Shown here piece by piece: positions 1-6,104 of a stretch of DNA of 6,941 nt. Positions within the stretch are counted from its first letter, which is position 1, and each line of letters begins with the position of its first letter. Below the pieces are notes generated by a model. The model saw nothing but the letters and a program-made list of their open reading frames with translations. It was not told where the DNA came from and searched no databases. Origin of the DNA: Sulfuriferula multivorans (lineage in GTDB: Bacteria > Pseudomonadota > Gammaproteobacteria > Burkholderiales > Thiobacillaceae). The stretch lies in contig JAAFGW010000150.1 of assembly GCA_010365175.1 (NCBI GenBank), forward strand, positions 1 through 6,941, given 5' to 3'. Both the position numbers and the translations under genes were made by a program.

Positions 1-423
1 GGCAAACACCACGACGGGTTTTGTCTTCAAGGCGCGGCAGGCTTGCAGCAAGGCCAGCGTCGCTGCGAAATTGCTGCGCATGCCGAGATCGAAGTCCGCC
101 TCGCATTCACCACTGACAGCCGCTGCAAGATGAAAAACAATAGCGGTATCTTTAGTAACGACTGGGGCTACAGCATCTTTTTCTTCAAGAAGTGCATTCA
201 GGTCACCGGTCAGCGCTGTCACGCGTGCGTCGGCCAGCAGGTCGGCGGGCGGCGCGGCGCGGTCAACCAGGGTGATGCGGGCGATGCTTGCAGGCGGCGC
301 GCCAGCGAGCGACAACTTCCCCTGTGCCAACAGGGTGCGCGCAAGACGCACGCCCAAAAATCCGGCGCCGCCGGTGATCACAATATGACATGTCCCAGTA
401 GGTTGGGCGGATTGCATCAACAT
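1..423 (-). CDS. denD: NAD-dependent epimerase/dehydratase-family SDR, DenD-like (D-erythronate dehydrogenase family), C-terminus outside window
   Basis: Only the N-terminal 141 codons are present; the frame stays open to the window's left edge. The protein is an extended short-chain dehydrogenase with a Rossmann fold. Visible are the dinucleotide-binding GGAGFLG loop (residues 18-24), an acidic residue ending beta-2 (Asp54 in LVDR) that favours NAD over NADP, TGDL (72-75), and the HLAA segment (98-101). The run VSGECEADFDLGM (103-115) followed by a short helix and ACR is, from memory, typical of DenD, which oxidises D-erythronate at C2. The catalytic Tyr-x-x-x-Lys lies beyond the edge. The start is ATG at 423, with AGGAAG five bases upstream; ATG at 417 is an alternative. 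It begins 21 nt after the aldehyde dehydrogenase stop, so it is probably co-transcribed as the last visible operon gene. Family assignment is fairly firm. The exact substrate is not, because the neighbours are pentonate enzymes rather than the usual denD partners. Confidence 0.72.
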   Translation of the reverse strand, partial: MLMQSAQPTGTCHIVITGGAGFLGVRLARTLLAQGKLSLAGAPPASIARITLVDRAAPPADLLADARVTALTGDLNALLEEKDAVAPVVTKDTAIVFHLAAAVSGECEADFDLGMRSNFAATLALLQACRALKTKPVVVFA

Positions 424-444
424 GGTTGCTTCCTAAGTAATACT

Positions 445-1887
445 TCAGTTGCCGATATAGGCGGTTTTCACCGTGGTGAAAAACTCTTGCGCATAGCGCC
501 CCTGCTCACGCGAGCCATAGCTCGATCCCTTGCTGCCACCAAACGGCACGTGGTAGTCAACACCCGCAGTCGGCAGGTTGACCATCACCATGCCGGCCTG
601 ACTATGGCGCTTGAAGTGAGTCGCGTACTTGAGCGAAGTGGTGGCAATGCCGGCTGACAGGCCATACGGCGTGTTATTGGACTCGACCAGCGCTTCTTCA
701 TAGCCCTTGACCCGAATGATGCTGGCCACCGGGCCGAACACTTCTTCGCGGTTGATGCGCATGGCAGCCGTGGTGTCGGTCAAGAGCGCCGGCGCCATGA
801 AGAAACCCTCTGCGCTGCACGTCACGCGCTCGCCACCAGCCACCAGCAATGCCCCTTCAGCCTGCCCGATTTGCACGTAGCTCAGATCCTGCTCGAGCTG
901 GGCCTGCGAAGACACCGGGCCGATGTCGATGCCTGCAGCCAAGGCGTCACCGATCTTGAGGCTCGCCATGCGTTGCTTCATGGCGTCTAAAAACCTGGGG
1001 TAAATGCCTTCGGTGACGATCAGCCGGCTCGCTGCCGTGCAGCGCTGGCCGGTAGAGAAGAATGCGCTTTGCACACTGAGCTCGACCGCCTGCGCCAGAT
1101 CGGCATCGTCCAGGATGACTTGCGGGTTCTTGCCACCCATCTCGAGTTGCACCTTCTTGAGGTTGAGCGCGCATTGCTGGGCAATACGGCCCCCCACACT
1201 TTGCGAGCCGGTGAAGCTGATGGCGTTGATGCCGGGATGGTTGACCAGCGGGTCACCGATGACGCTGCCGCGTCCCATGACGAGGTTGAATACGCCAGCG
1301 GGGATACCGCTGCGGCTGATGATTTCGGCCAGTGCCCAGGCACAGCCGGGCACCAGATCCGCCGGTTTGAGCACCACACAGTTGCCATAGGCCAGCGCCG
1401 GAGCGGTCTTCCAGGCCGGTATGGCAATGGGAAAATTCCACGGGGTGATGAGGCCAATCACGCCCATGGGTTCGCGTGTGATCTCCACACTGACGCCGGA
1501 GCGCACCGAGGGCACGATTTCACCGCTCAGGCGCAGGCACTCACCGGCAAAAAACTTGAAAATATTGCCGGCACGGGTCGCCTCACCGATACCTTCGGGC
1601 CTGGTTTTGCCTTCTTCGCGCGCCAACAGAGTGCCGAGTTCTTCGCGCCGGGCCAGGATCTCGGTGCCAATCTTGTCAAGCGCATCAGCGCGTGCCTGGA
1701 TGTTGCCAGTCGACCAGGCCGGGAAAGCGGCTTGGGCCGCCTTGACCGCTGAATCGAGTTGCGCTGCATCGGCCTGCGCGTAGTCACCGATGACATCGGC
1801 AATATTGGACGGATTGATGTTGGGGGCGTATTTGGCACCCGCGATCCATTGACCGTTGATCAGGTTATCGTGTTTTTGAATCGTCAT
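445..1887 (-). CDS. alpha-ketoglutaric semialdehyde dehydrogenase, YcbD-type (2,5-dioxovalerate dehydrogenase)
   Basis: A full-length, 480-residue aldehyde dehydrogenase. It would oxidise 2,5-dioxopentanoate (alpha-ketoglutaric semialdehyde) to alpha-ketoglutarate with NAD(P)+ in the cytoplasm, the last step of the pentonate route. Visible family residues are TPWNFP (148-153, oxyanion Asn151), KPAD (174-177, cofactor-binding Lys174), FTGS (225-228), LEMGGKNP with general-base Glu249, GQRCTA with nucleophile Cys283, and EEVFGP with Glu382. The C-terminal pattern NLPTAGVDYHVPFGGSKGSS is characteristic of the Bacillus YcbD-like KGSADH group and differs from the succinate-semialdehyde-like AraE of Azospirillum. 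The start ATG at 1887 has GAGGA at 1901-1897, nine bases upstream. It lies 26 nt after the DapA-family gene, in the same direction, so translation from one message is likely. Substrate is inferred from subfamily resemblance plus the two upstream dehydratases, whose product it would consume. Confidence 0.9.
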   Translation of the reverse strand: MTIQKHDNLINGQWIAGAKYAPNINPSNIADVIGDYAQADAAQLDSAVKAAQAAFPAWSTGNIQARADALDKIGTEILARREELGTLLAREEGKTRPEGIGEATRAGNIFKFFAGECLRLSGEIVPSVRSGVSVEITREPMGVIGLITPWNFPIAIPAWKTAPALAYGNCVVLKPADLVPGCAWALAEIISRSGIPAGVFNLVMGRGSVIGDPLVNHPGINAISFTGSQSVGGRIAQQCALNLKKVQLEMGGKNPQVILDDADLAQAVELSVQSAFFSTGQRCTAASRLIVTEGIYPRFLDAMKQRMASLKIGDALAAGIDIGPVSSQAQLEQDLSYVQIGQAEGALLVAGGERVTCSAEGFFMAPALLTDTTAAMRINREEVFGPVASIIRVKGYEEALVESNNTPYGLSAGIATTSLKYATHFKRHSQAGMVMVNLPTAGVDYHVPFGGSKGSSYGSREQGRYAQEFFTTVKTAYIGN

Positions 1888-1913
1888 GGTTATGCATCCT
1901 CGTTCTGTTGAAA

Positions 1914-2843
1914 TTACTTGCCCCAGCGCAGAACCATCGGGTTCAGGCGTTGAGCGGTTTCTATCAGGCCCGCACGGGTAGCGGGGTGCATGGCGGGCCA
2001 GGGATGGCGTGGCGCTTCGCAGGCGATCACGCCCCCTTCCTTCATCAAGGCCTTGGCGGTCAAAATGCCGCTCTGGCGATTTTCATAGTTGATCAGGGGC
2101 AGCCATTGCTGGTAAATGGCTGTCGCCTCGTCGCGCCTGCCAGCGGCGTAGGCATCAACGATCAGGCGGATGCCGTCGGGGTACCCGCCGCCCGTCATCG
2201 CTCCCGTAGCGCCCGCGTCCAGATCGGGCAGGAGTGTGATGGCCTCCTCGCCGTCCCATGGACCTTCGATGGCATCGCCCCCCAGGCGGATCAGTTCGCG
2301 CAACTTGGAGGCTGCGCCAGCCGTCTCTATCTTGAAATACGACACCTGCTTGATTTCTTTGGCCATGCGGGCGAGAAAGGCGGCCGACAGGACGGTGCCG
2401 CTGGCGGGCGCATCCTGGATCATGATCGGAATGTCGATCGCCTCCGACAGTCCCGCATAAAACTCGTAAATCTTTTCCTCAGGAACGCGGAAGGTCGCCC
2501 CATGGTAAGGCGGCATGACCATCACCATGGCGGCACCCATGTCCTGGGCCCGGCGGCTGCGCTGCGCGCACACCTGGGTGCCAAAGTGGGTGGTGGTCAC
2601 AATCACCGGAACCCGGCCAGCCACATGGGTGAGGATGGTTTGGGTCAGCACCTCACGCTCTTCATCCGAGAGTAAAAACTGCTCGGAGAAGTTGGCCAGG
2701 ATGCACAGGCCGTCGGAGCCTGCGTCGATCATGAAATCGACGCAGCGCTTTTGGCTTGCAAGATCGAGTTCGCCACTTTCGGTAAACGCAGTGGGCACAA
2801 CGGGGAATACGCCTTTGTAGCGTGCGTTCTTTAATTGAGTCAT
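1914..2843 (-). CDS. araD: 2-keto-3-deoxy-L-arabonate dehydratase (DapA/NAL superfamily)
   Basis: This 309-residue protein of the dihydrodipicolinate synthase/N-acetylneuraminate lyase superfamily would dehydrate and deaminate-like rearrange nothing: its expected reaction is loss of water from 2-keto-3-deoxy-L-arabonate to give alpha-ketoglutaric semialdehyde. The length equals that of Azospirillum brasilense AraD as recalled, and long stretches match that protein, for example GSDGLCILANFSEQ (42-55), MPPYHGATFRVPE (110-122) and GDAIEGPWDGEEAITLL near 214-230. The Schiff-base lysine is Lys171 in YFKIET. Where aldolase members carry the catalytic Tyr of a YNxP motif, this one reads QDAP (143-146), which fits a dehydratase rather than an aldolase. 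The symbol follows Azospirillum naming and is not the E. coli araD epimerase. The ATG at 2843 has only a weak ribosome site (AGAG about nine bases upstream). It follows a 134-nt gap after the IlvD-family gene. Related sugar acids such as deoxy-D-xylonate remain possible substrates. Confidence 0.9.
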   Translation of the reverse strand: MTQLKNARYKGVFPVVPTAFTESGELDLASQKRCVDFMIDAGSDGLCILANFSEQFLLSDEEREVLTQTILTHVAGRVPVIVTTTHFGTQVCAQRSRRAQDMGAAMVMVMPPYHGATFRVPEEKIYEFYAGLSEAIDIPIMIQDAPASGTVLSAAFLARMAKEIKQVSYFKIETAGAASKLRELIRLGGDAIEGPWDGEEAITLLPDLDAGATGAMTGGGYPDGIRLIVDAYAAGRRDEATAIYQQWLPLINYENRQSGILTAKALMKEGGVIACEAPRHPWPAMHPATRAGLIETAQRLNPMVLRWGK

Positions 2844-2977
2844 AGGGATCGCTCTAAATTATCAGGGTGTTGCCCGGGCCGGTCATCGCACATTTGATCT
2901 TTTTTGCTCATTACTGTACTTTCAAAATCACACAAGCGTGACCGATCTGCCACCGAAAGTGACATACGATACTTCAC

Positions 2978-4717
2978 CTAGTGCGAATGCTTGGGCACTT
3001 CGGCACCGCGACACCCGACCAGAAAATCAAAATCACAGCCTTCATCGGCCTGCAAAACCCGGTCAATGTAAAGCTGTTGGTAACCGGTCTTGGCTGCGCC
3101 TGCGGGCTTGGCCTGCAGTTCGGCTTGACGCTGGGCGATCTCCGCGTCACTGATTTCAAGATCCAGCTTGCCAGCATGGCTGTCGAGCGCGATCCAGTCG
3201 CCATCGCGCACAATCGCCAGCGGTCCGCCTGCGGCCGCTTCCGGCGCCACATGCAGAACCACAGTGCCGTAGGCGGTGCCACTCATGCGGGCGTCCGAAA
3301 TACGCACCATGTCGGTAATCCCCTGCGCCAGCAATTTCGGCGGCAAGCCCATGTTGCCGACCTCCGCCATGCCCGGATAACCCTTGGGTCCGCAATTCTT
3401 CATCACCAGCACCGAGTCGGCATCGACCTCCAGATCCGGATCTGCGATGCGGGCCTTATAGTGATCAAAATCTTCGAACACGACGGCTTTGCCGCGGTGT
3501 TTCATCAGCGCTGGCGTTGCCGCAGACGGTTTCAGCACTGCGCCGCGCGGCGCCAGATTGCCGCGCAGGATGCACATGCTGCCATCTTCGACCAGCGGTT
3601 TTTCGAGTGGCCTGATGACCTCGGCATTGTGGATCGGGGCATCTTGCACATTTTCCCAAATCGACTTGCCGTTGACCGTCAGTGCACTCTTGTGCGGCAG
3701 CAGGCCGCCCTCGCCCATCCGGCGCAGCACACCCGGCAGGCCACCGGCGTAATAGAAATCTTCCATCAGGAAACGACCCGACGGCTGCAGATCGACCAGG
3801 GTCGGCGTGCCGCGACCGATGTGGGTCCAGTCCTCGAGTTCCAGCGGCACGCCGATGCGCCCGGCAATGGCTTTGAGGTGAATGACGGCATTGGTGGAGC
3901 CGCCGATGGCGGCATTGACGCGGATGGCGTTTTCGAACGCCTCGCGGGTCAGCACCTTGGACAGTTTCAGGTCTTCCCACACCATGTCAACGATACGCAT
4001 GCCCGACATGTGCGCCAGCACGTAGCGGCGCGAATCCACCGCAGGGATCGCGGCGTTATGCGGCAGCGACGTGCCAAGGGCCTCGGCCATGCAGGCCATG
4101 GTGGAAGCCGTTCCCATGGTGTTGCAGGTGCCCGCGGAGCGCGACATGCCGGCTTCGGCCGACATGAATTCATGCAGCGTGATTTTCCCCGCCTTGACGG
4201 CTTCGTGTAATTGCCACACCACCGTGCCGGAGCCGATGTCACGGCCTTCATGCTTGCCGTTCAGCATCGGGCCGCCGGTGACGACGATGGTCGGAATATC
4301 GCAACTGGCGGCGCCCATCAGCAGCGCCGGCGTGGTCTTGTCGCAACCGACCAGCAGCACGACCGCATCCATCGGGTTTCCACGAATCGACTCTTCCACA
4401 TCCATGCTGGCCAGGTTGCGCGTCAGCATCGCGGTGGGGCGCAAGTTGGATTCGCCGTTGGAAAACACCGGGAATTCGACCGGGAAGCCGCCGGCCTCGG
4501 AAATGCCACGCTTCACATGCTCGGCAATTTTGCGAAAGTGGGCATTGCAGGGTGTCAGCTCGGACCAGGTGTTGCAGATGCCGATGATCGGCTTGCCCTG
4601 GAATTCATGGTCCGGAATGCCCTGATTTTTCATCCAGCTGCGGTACATGAAGCCGTTCTTGTCGCTGCTGCCGAACCAGGCGGCAGACCGCAACACACGG
4701 TTTTTCGAGTTTGACAT
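2978..4717 (-). CDS. araC: L-arabonate dehydratase-type IlvD/Edd family enzyme
   Basis: A 579-residue iron-sulfur dehydratase that should convert L-arabonate (possibly also D-xylonate, D-fuconate or D-galactonate) to the 2-keto-3-deoxy acid, the first committed step of this operon's pathway. The three expected [2Fe-2S] ligands are Cys57 (TPCNAH), Cys125 (VGCDKTTPA) and Cys198 (SAGTCNTMGTAST). Lys127 sits where the family has a carbamylated lysine that binds Mg2+. The C-terminal SDARMSGT (474-481) holds the serine proposed as catalytic base. The length and the PKHSH end fit the pentonate dehydratases rather than biosynthetic IlvD. The start at 4717 is chosen because AAAGGA lies six bases upstream and MSNSKNRVLRSAAWFG matches the usual N-terminus; a longer frame from 4807 adds a hydrophobic 30-residue tail encoded by the control region. 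The symbol is the Azospirillum one, unrelated to the E. coli AraC regulator. It is the first gene of the leftward operon and is divergent from the LysR gene. Confidence 0.9.
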   Translation of the reverse strand: MSNSKNRVLRSAAWFGSSDKNGFMYRSWMKNQGIPDHEFQGKPIIGICNTWSELTPCNAHFRKIAEHVKRGISEAGGFPVEFPVFSNGESNLRPTAMLTRNLASMDVEESIRGNPMDAVVLLVGCDKTTPALLMGAASCDIPTIVVTGGPMLNGKHEGRDIGSGTVVWQLHEAVKAGKITLHEFMSAEAGMSRSAGTCNTMGTASTMACMAEALGTSLPHNAAIPAVDSRRYVLAHMSGMRIVDMVWEDLKLSKVLTREAFENAIRVNAAIGGSTNAVIHLKAIAGRIGVPLELEDWTHIGRGTPTLVDLQPSGRFLMEDFYYAGGLPGVLRRMGEGGLLPHKSALTVNGKSIWENVQDAPIHNAEVIRPLEKPLVEDGSMCILRGNLAPRGAVLKPSAATPALMKHRGKAVVFEDFDHYKARIADPDLEVDADSVLVMKNCGPKGYPGMAEVGNMGLPPKLLAQGITDMVRISDARMSGTAYGTVVLHVAPEAAAGGPLAIVRDGDWIALDSHAGKLDLEISDAEIAQRQAELQAKPAGAAKTGYQQLYIDRVLQADEGCDFDFLVGCRGAEVPKHSH

Positions 4718-4723
4718 CTCTTG

Positions 4724-4729
4724 TCCTTT
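4724..4729 (-). promoter_or_regulatory. Ribosome binding site deciding the araC-type dehydratase start
   Basis: Read on the minus strand, AAAGGA stands six bases before the ATG at 4717. It is the best Shine-Dalgarno match near any possible start of this gene. It supports the 579-residue product over the longer frame that opens at 4807. Confidence 0.75.
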
Positions 4730-4800
4730 GATCTGATTGCGATTGGGCCGAATCTTAGGTGCGTGCAAGATGCAAAACAAATGAATAAATAGGAGCAAAG

Positions 4801-4818
4801 GATACAATTTAATGTATC
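4801..4818. promoter_or_regulatory. Inverted repeat in the divergent region, candidate LysR-type operator
   Basis: GATACA-ATTTAA-TGTATC is a perfect 6-bp inverted repeat around a 6-bp spacer, the clearest palindrome in the 144-nt space between the divergent dehydratase and LysR genes. Its core ATAC-N8-GTAT resembles the ATAC-N7-GTAT sites known for BenM/CatM LysR regulators, with one extra spacer base. It lies 44 bp before the LysR start and 84 bp upstream of the dehydratase start. Assignment as the regulator's own binding site is inferred from position and symmetry. Confidence 0.6.
4803..4808 (+). promoter_or_regulatory. Candidate -10 element for the LysR gene, inside the inverted repeat
   Basis: TACAAT matches five of six bases of the sigma-70 -10 consensus. 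It would start transcription near 4815, leaving a leader of about 47 nt. No good -35 hexamer is seen at 17 bp spacing (AATGAA at 4780-4785), so this is weakly supported. If real, binding at the overlapping palindrome would block it and give autorepression. No convincing hexamer pair was found for the opposite, dehydratase-ward promoter, although the stretch 4770-4800 is unusually AT-rich. Confidence 0.3.
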
Positions 4819-4861
4819 AATCACCGCAAACTGCCGTCTCGCTCAAGCGTGGCCCCATCCA

Positions 4862-5833
4862 ATGACCCACAGCGCCGATAACACCGTTGACCTTGCGCGA
4901 CGGGTACGCACCAAGCTCAAAACCCGCCAGATGTTCCTGTTGATCGCCTTGGACGAGGCGCGAAATATTCATCAGGCCGCCCTGGATACCAACATGAGCC
5001 AGCCCGCGGCATCGAAGATGCTGAAGGACATCGAAGAGCTCTTTGGCGTGCCATTTTTTGAGCGGCTGCCGCGCGGCATTCGGCCGACGCTGTATGGCGA
5101 AACGATGATTCGCCATGTGCGAATGGCACTCGCCAACCTGTCGCAAGGGCAAGATTCGATTGCAACGCTGCAGGCGGGACTGTCGGGACAGGTCAACATC
5201 GGTGTGATCATCACATCCTCCATGACGCTGGTGCCACAGGCGATCGCGCGTGCCAAGGATGAGGCCCCGAGGCTTTGCATCGGCGTCGAGGTCGACACCA
5301 GCAATGTGCTGGTGGAGAAACTCAAACGCGGACAGCTTGATTTTCTGATCGCGCGAATCCTGGAGCAGGAGGATGAGTCGAGCCTGCTGTACGAGAACCT
5401 GTCGGAAGAAACCGATTGCGCGGTGGCGCGCATCGGACACCCCATGCTGGCGCGCGACGACCTCACACTAAAAGATCTGGCCGCCGCCAGTTGGATACTG
5501 TCGCCACGCGGCAGCATTCTGCGCCACCTGTTTGACATGATGTTTCGCCGCATTGATCTGGAAACGCCATCAAATGTGGTTGAAACCACTGCGATGTCGG
5601 TCATCATGAGCTTGTTGCAGCAAACCGATTTCCTGCATGTGATGCCGCTGGATGTCGCACGTTATTACGTGCAATCAAGCAAGCTGGCGATTCTGCCCAT
5701 CAAGCTTCCCTGCAAGATGGACAGCTTCGGCATCATCATGCGGCGCAATCATCTTCTGTCACCAGGCGCCAACCTGCTGTTGAAGCATGTGCGAGCCATC
5801 GCGGCGGAAATCTATTCAGGCGGAACGGCTTGA
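4862..5833 (+). CDS. LysR-family transcriptional regulator, GbpR-like
   Basis: A 323-residue LysR-type regulator of normal length. The N-terminal winged helix-turn-helix covers roughly residues 20-80, with the recognition region HQAALDTNMSQPAASKMLKD (37-56) and the following FGVPFFERLPRG wing (61-72). The ligand-binding half runs from about residue 112 (NIGVIITSSMTLVPQAI) to the C-terminus, as two periplasmic-binding-protein-like lobes. The 20-residue lead before the helix-turn-helix and the overall pattern resemble GbpR-type regulators, which control sugar uptake and catabolism genes. It is transcribed away from the pentonate operon across a 144-nt gap, the standard LysR arrangement, so it probably regulates that operon and itself with a sugar acid or pathway intermediate as effector. 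That role is inferred. The ATG at 4862 has no recognisable Shine-Dalgarno sequence, and no better in-frame start lies upstream, so its translation may be weak. The stop is TGA at 5831. Confidence 0.9.
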   Translation: MTHSADNTVDLARRVRTKLKTRQMFLLIALDEARNIHQAALDTNMSQPAASKMLKDIEELFGVPFFERLPRGIRPTLYGETMIRHVRMALANLSQGQDSIATLQAGLSGQVNIGVIITSSMTLVPQAIARAKDEAPRLCIGVEVDTSNVLVEKLKRGQLDFLIARILEQEDESSLLYENLSEETDCAVARIGHPMLARDDLTLKDLAAASWILSPRGSILRHLFDMMFRRIDLETPSNVVETTAMSVIMSLLQQTDFLHVMPLDVARYYVQSSKLAILPIKLPCKMDSFGIIMRRNHLLSPGANLLLKHVRAIAAEIYSGGTA

Positions 5834-5877
5834 TAAATTCCGGGGAACAGTGGGGATAGCACGCGACTCCGCTCGGC

Positions 5878-5883
5878 TACACT
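5878..5883 (+). promoter_or_regulatory. Candidate -10 element for the gcv transcript
   Basis: TACACT matches four of six -10 consensus bases and lies just before the first aptamer, so transcription would begin at about 5889-5891. No clear -35 hexamer stands at the right distance (GATAGC at 5855-5860). An alternative -35-like TTGATA sits at 5830-5835, overlapping the end of the LysR gene, but lacks a matched -10. The rest of 5834-5886 shows nothing else recognisable, including no terminator for the LysR gene. Confidence 0.3.
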
Positions 5884-5886
5884 TGC

Positions 5887-5977
5887 GCCGTCAGGAGAGA
5901 GTTTTCCCCGTGAAAACCGCCGAAGGCGCATGCAACACCCTGATCGGTGTGCTTAACGCTCAGGCAAAAGGACTGGC
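5887..5977 (+). ncRNA. Glycine riboswitch, aptamer I
   Basis: This is the first of two glycine-binding aptamers in the gcvT leader. Conserved family blocks are GGAGAG (5894-5899), CCGCCGAAGGCGC (5917-5929) and AACGCTCAGGCAAAAGGAC (5955-5973). Between them lie a clear hairpin GTTTTC-CCCGT-GAAAAC (5901-5917) and a second, ACACC/GGTGT (5935-5939 with 5946-5950). A closing helix can form from GCC-GTC at 5887-5892 with GAC-T-GGC at 5971-5977, leaving one bulged U. Spacing and order match the known class, in which tandem aptamers sense glycine and turn on the glycine cleavage genes. Confidence 0.93.
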
Positions 5978-5980
5978 AAC

Positions 5981-6010
5981 CGTTTTCCGGCAAGTGCTTG
6001 CTGAAAAACG
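5981..6010 (+). other. Structured linker hairpin between the two glycine aptamers
   Basis: CGTTTTC (5981-5987) pairs with GAAAAACG (6003-6010) leaving one bulged A. The helix continues inward through a bulged C5988, a G-U pair (5989/6002) and GCAA/UUGC (5990-5993 with 5998-6001), closed by a GUGC tetraloop. The approximately 40-nt space between aptamers is thus largely one hairpin. Pairing was worked out by eye, without an energy calculation. Confidence 0.6.
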
Positions 6011-6012
6011 TT

Positions 6013-6104
6013 CCCTACTGGAGAGAGGCCATTTTCAAAGTGGCCCACCGAAGGAGCAAACCTGCATCGCCAGGTGAATCTCTCAGGTAAAGTGGACAGC
6101 AGGG
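6013..6104 (+). ncRNA. Glycine riboswitch, aptamer II
   Basis: The second aptamer shows CTGGAGAGA (6018-6026), the hairpin GGCCA/TGGCC (6027-6031 with 6041-6045), CACCGAAGGAGCAAA (6046-6060), the hairpin ACCTG/CAGGT (6060-6064 with 6071-6075), and TCTCAGGTAAAGTGGACAG (6081-6099). Its closing helix is CCCT-A-CTG (6013-6020) with CAG-C-AGGG (6097-6104): seven pairs and one A-C mismatch. The 3' strand of this helix reaches into the switching region before gcvT, which is how glycine binding can be coupled to expression. Confidence 0.93.

Noticed and set aside
43..657. Plus-strand open frame of 204 codons across the DenD-like gene and the end of the aldehyde dehydrogenase.
   Set aside because: It runs antisense across two real genes and their 21-nt spacer, with no family resemblance.
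2872..2879. GCCCGGGC palindrome in the gap between the two dehydratase genes.
   Set aside because: Short, GC-only self-complementary 8-mer with no flanking U-tract or second copy; expected by chance in GC-rich DNA.
2981..4210. Long plus-strand open frame (409 codons) opposite the IlvD/Edd dehydratase gene.
   Set aside because: It lies wholly antisense to a gene with clear family motifs and catalytic residues. Its translation is rich in His, Arg, Gln and Gly with no recognisable domain, typical of antisense frames in GC-rich DNA.
4718..4807. Upstream extension of the dehydratase gene to an ATG at 4807, giving a hydrophobic 30-residue leader that could be mistaken for a signal peptide.
   Set aside because: The extension is translated from the control region and the palindrome, has no good ribosome site, and the enzyme is a cytoplasmic iron-sulfur protein. 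AAAGGA before ATG 4717 and the family length favour the shorter start.
4817..5440. Minus-strand open frame of 207 codons opposite the LysR gene.
   Set aside because: Antisense to a complete LysR-family gene with helix-turn-helix and effector domain; the translation has no family features.
5787..6077. Plus-strand open frame of 96 codons over the end of the LysR gene and the riboswitch.
   Set aside because: The region is accounted for by the LysR C-terminus in another frame and by structured RNA with conserved glycine-aptamer blocks.
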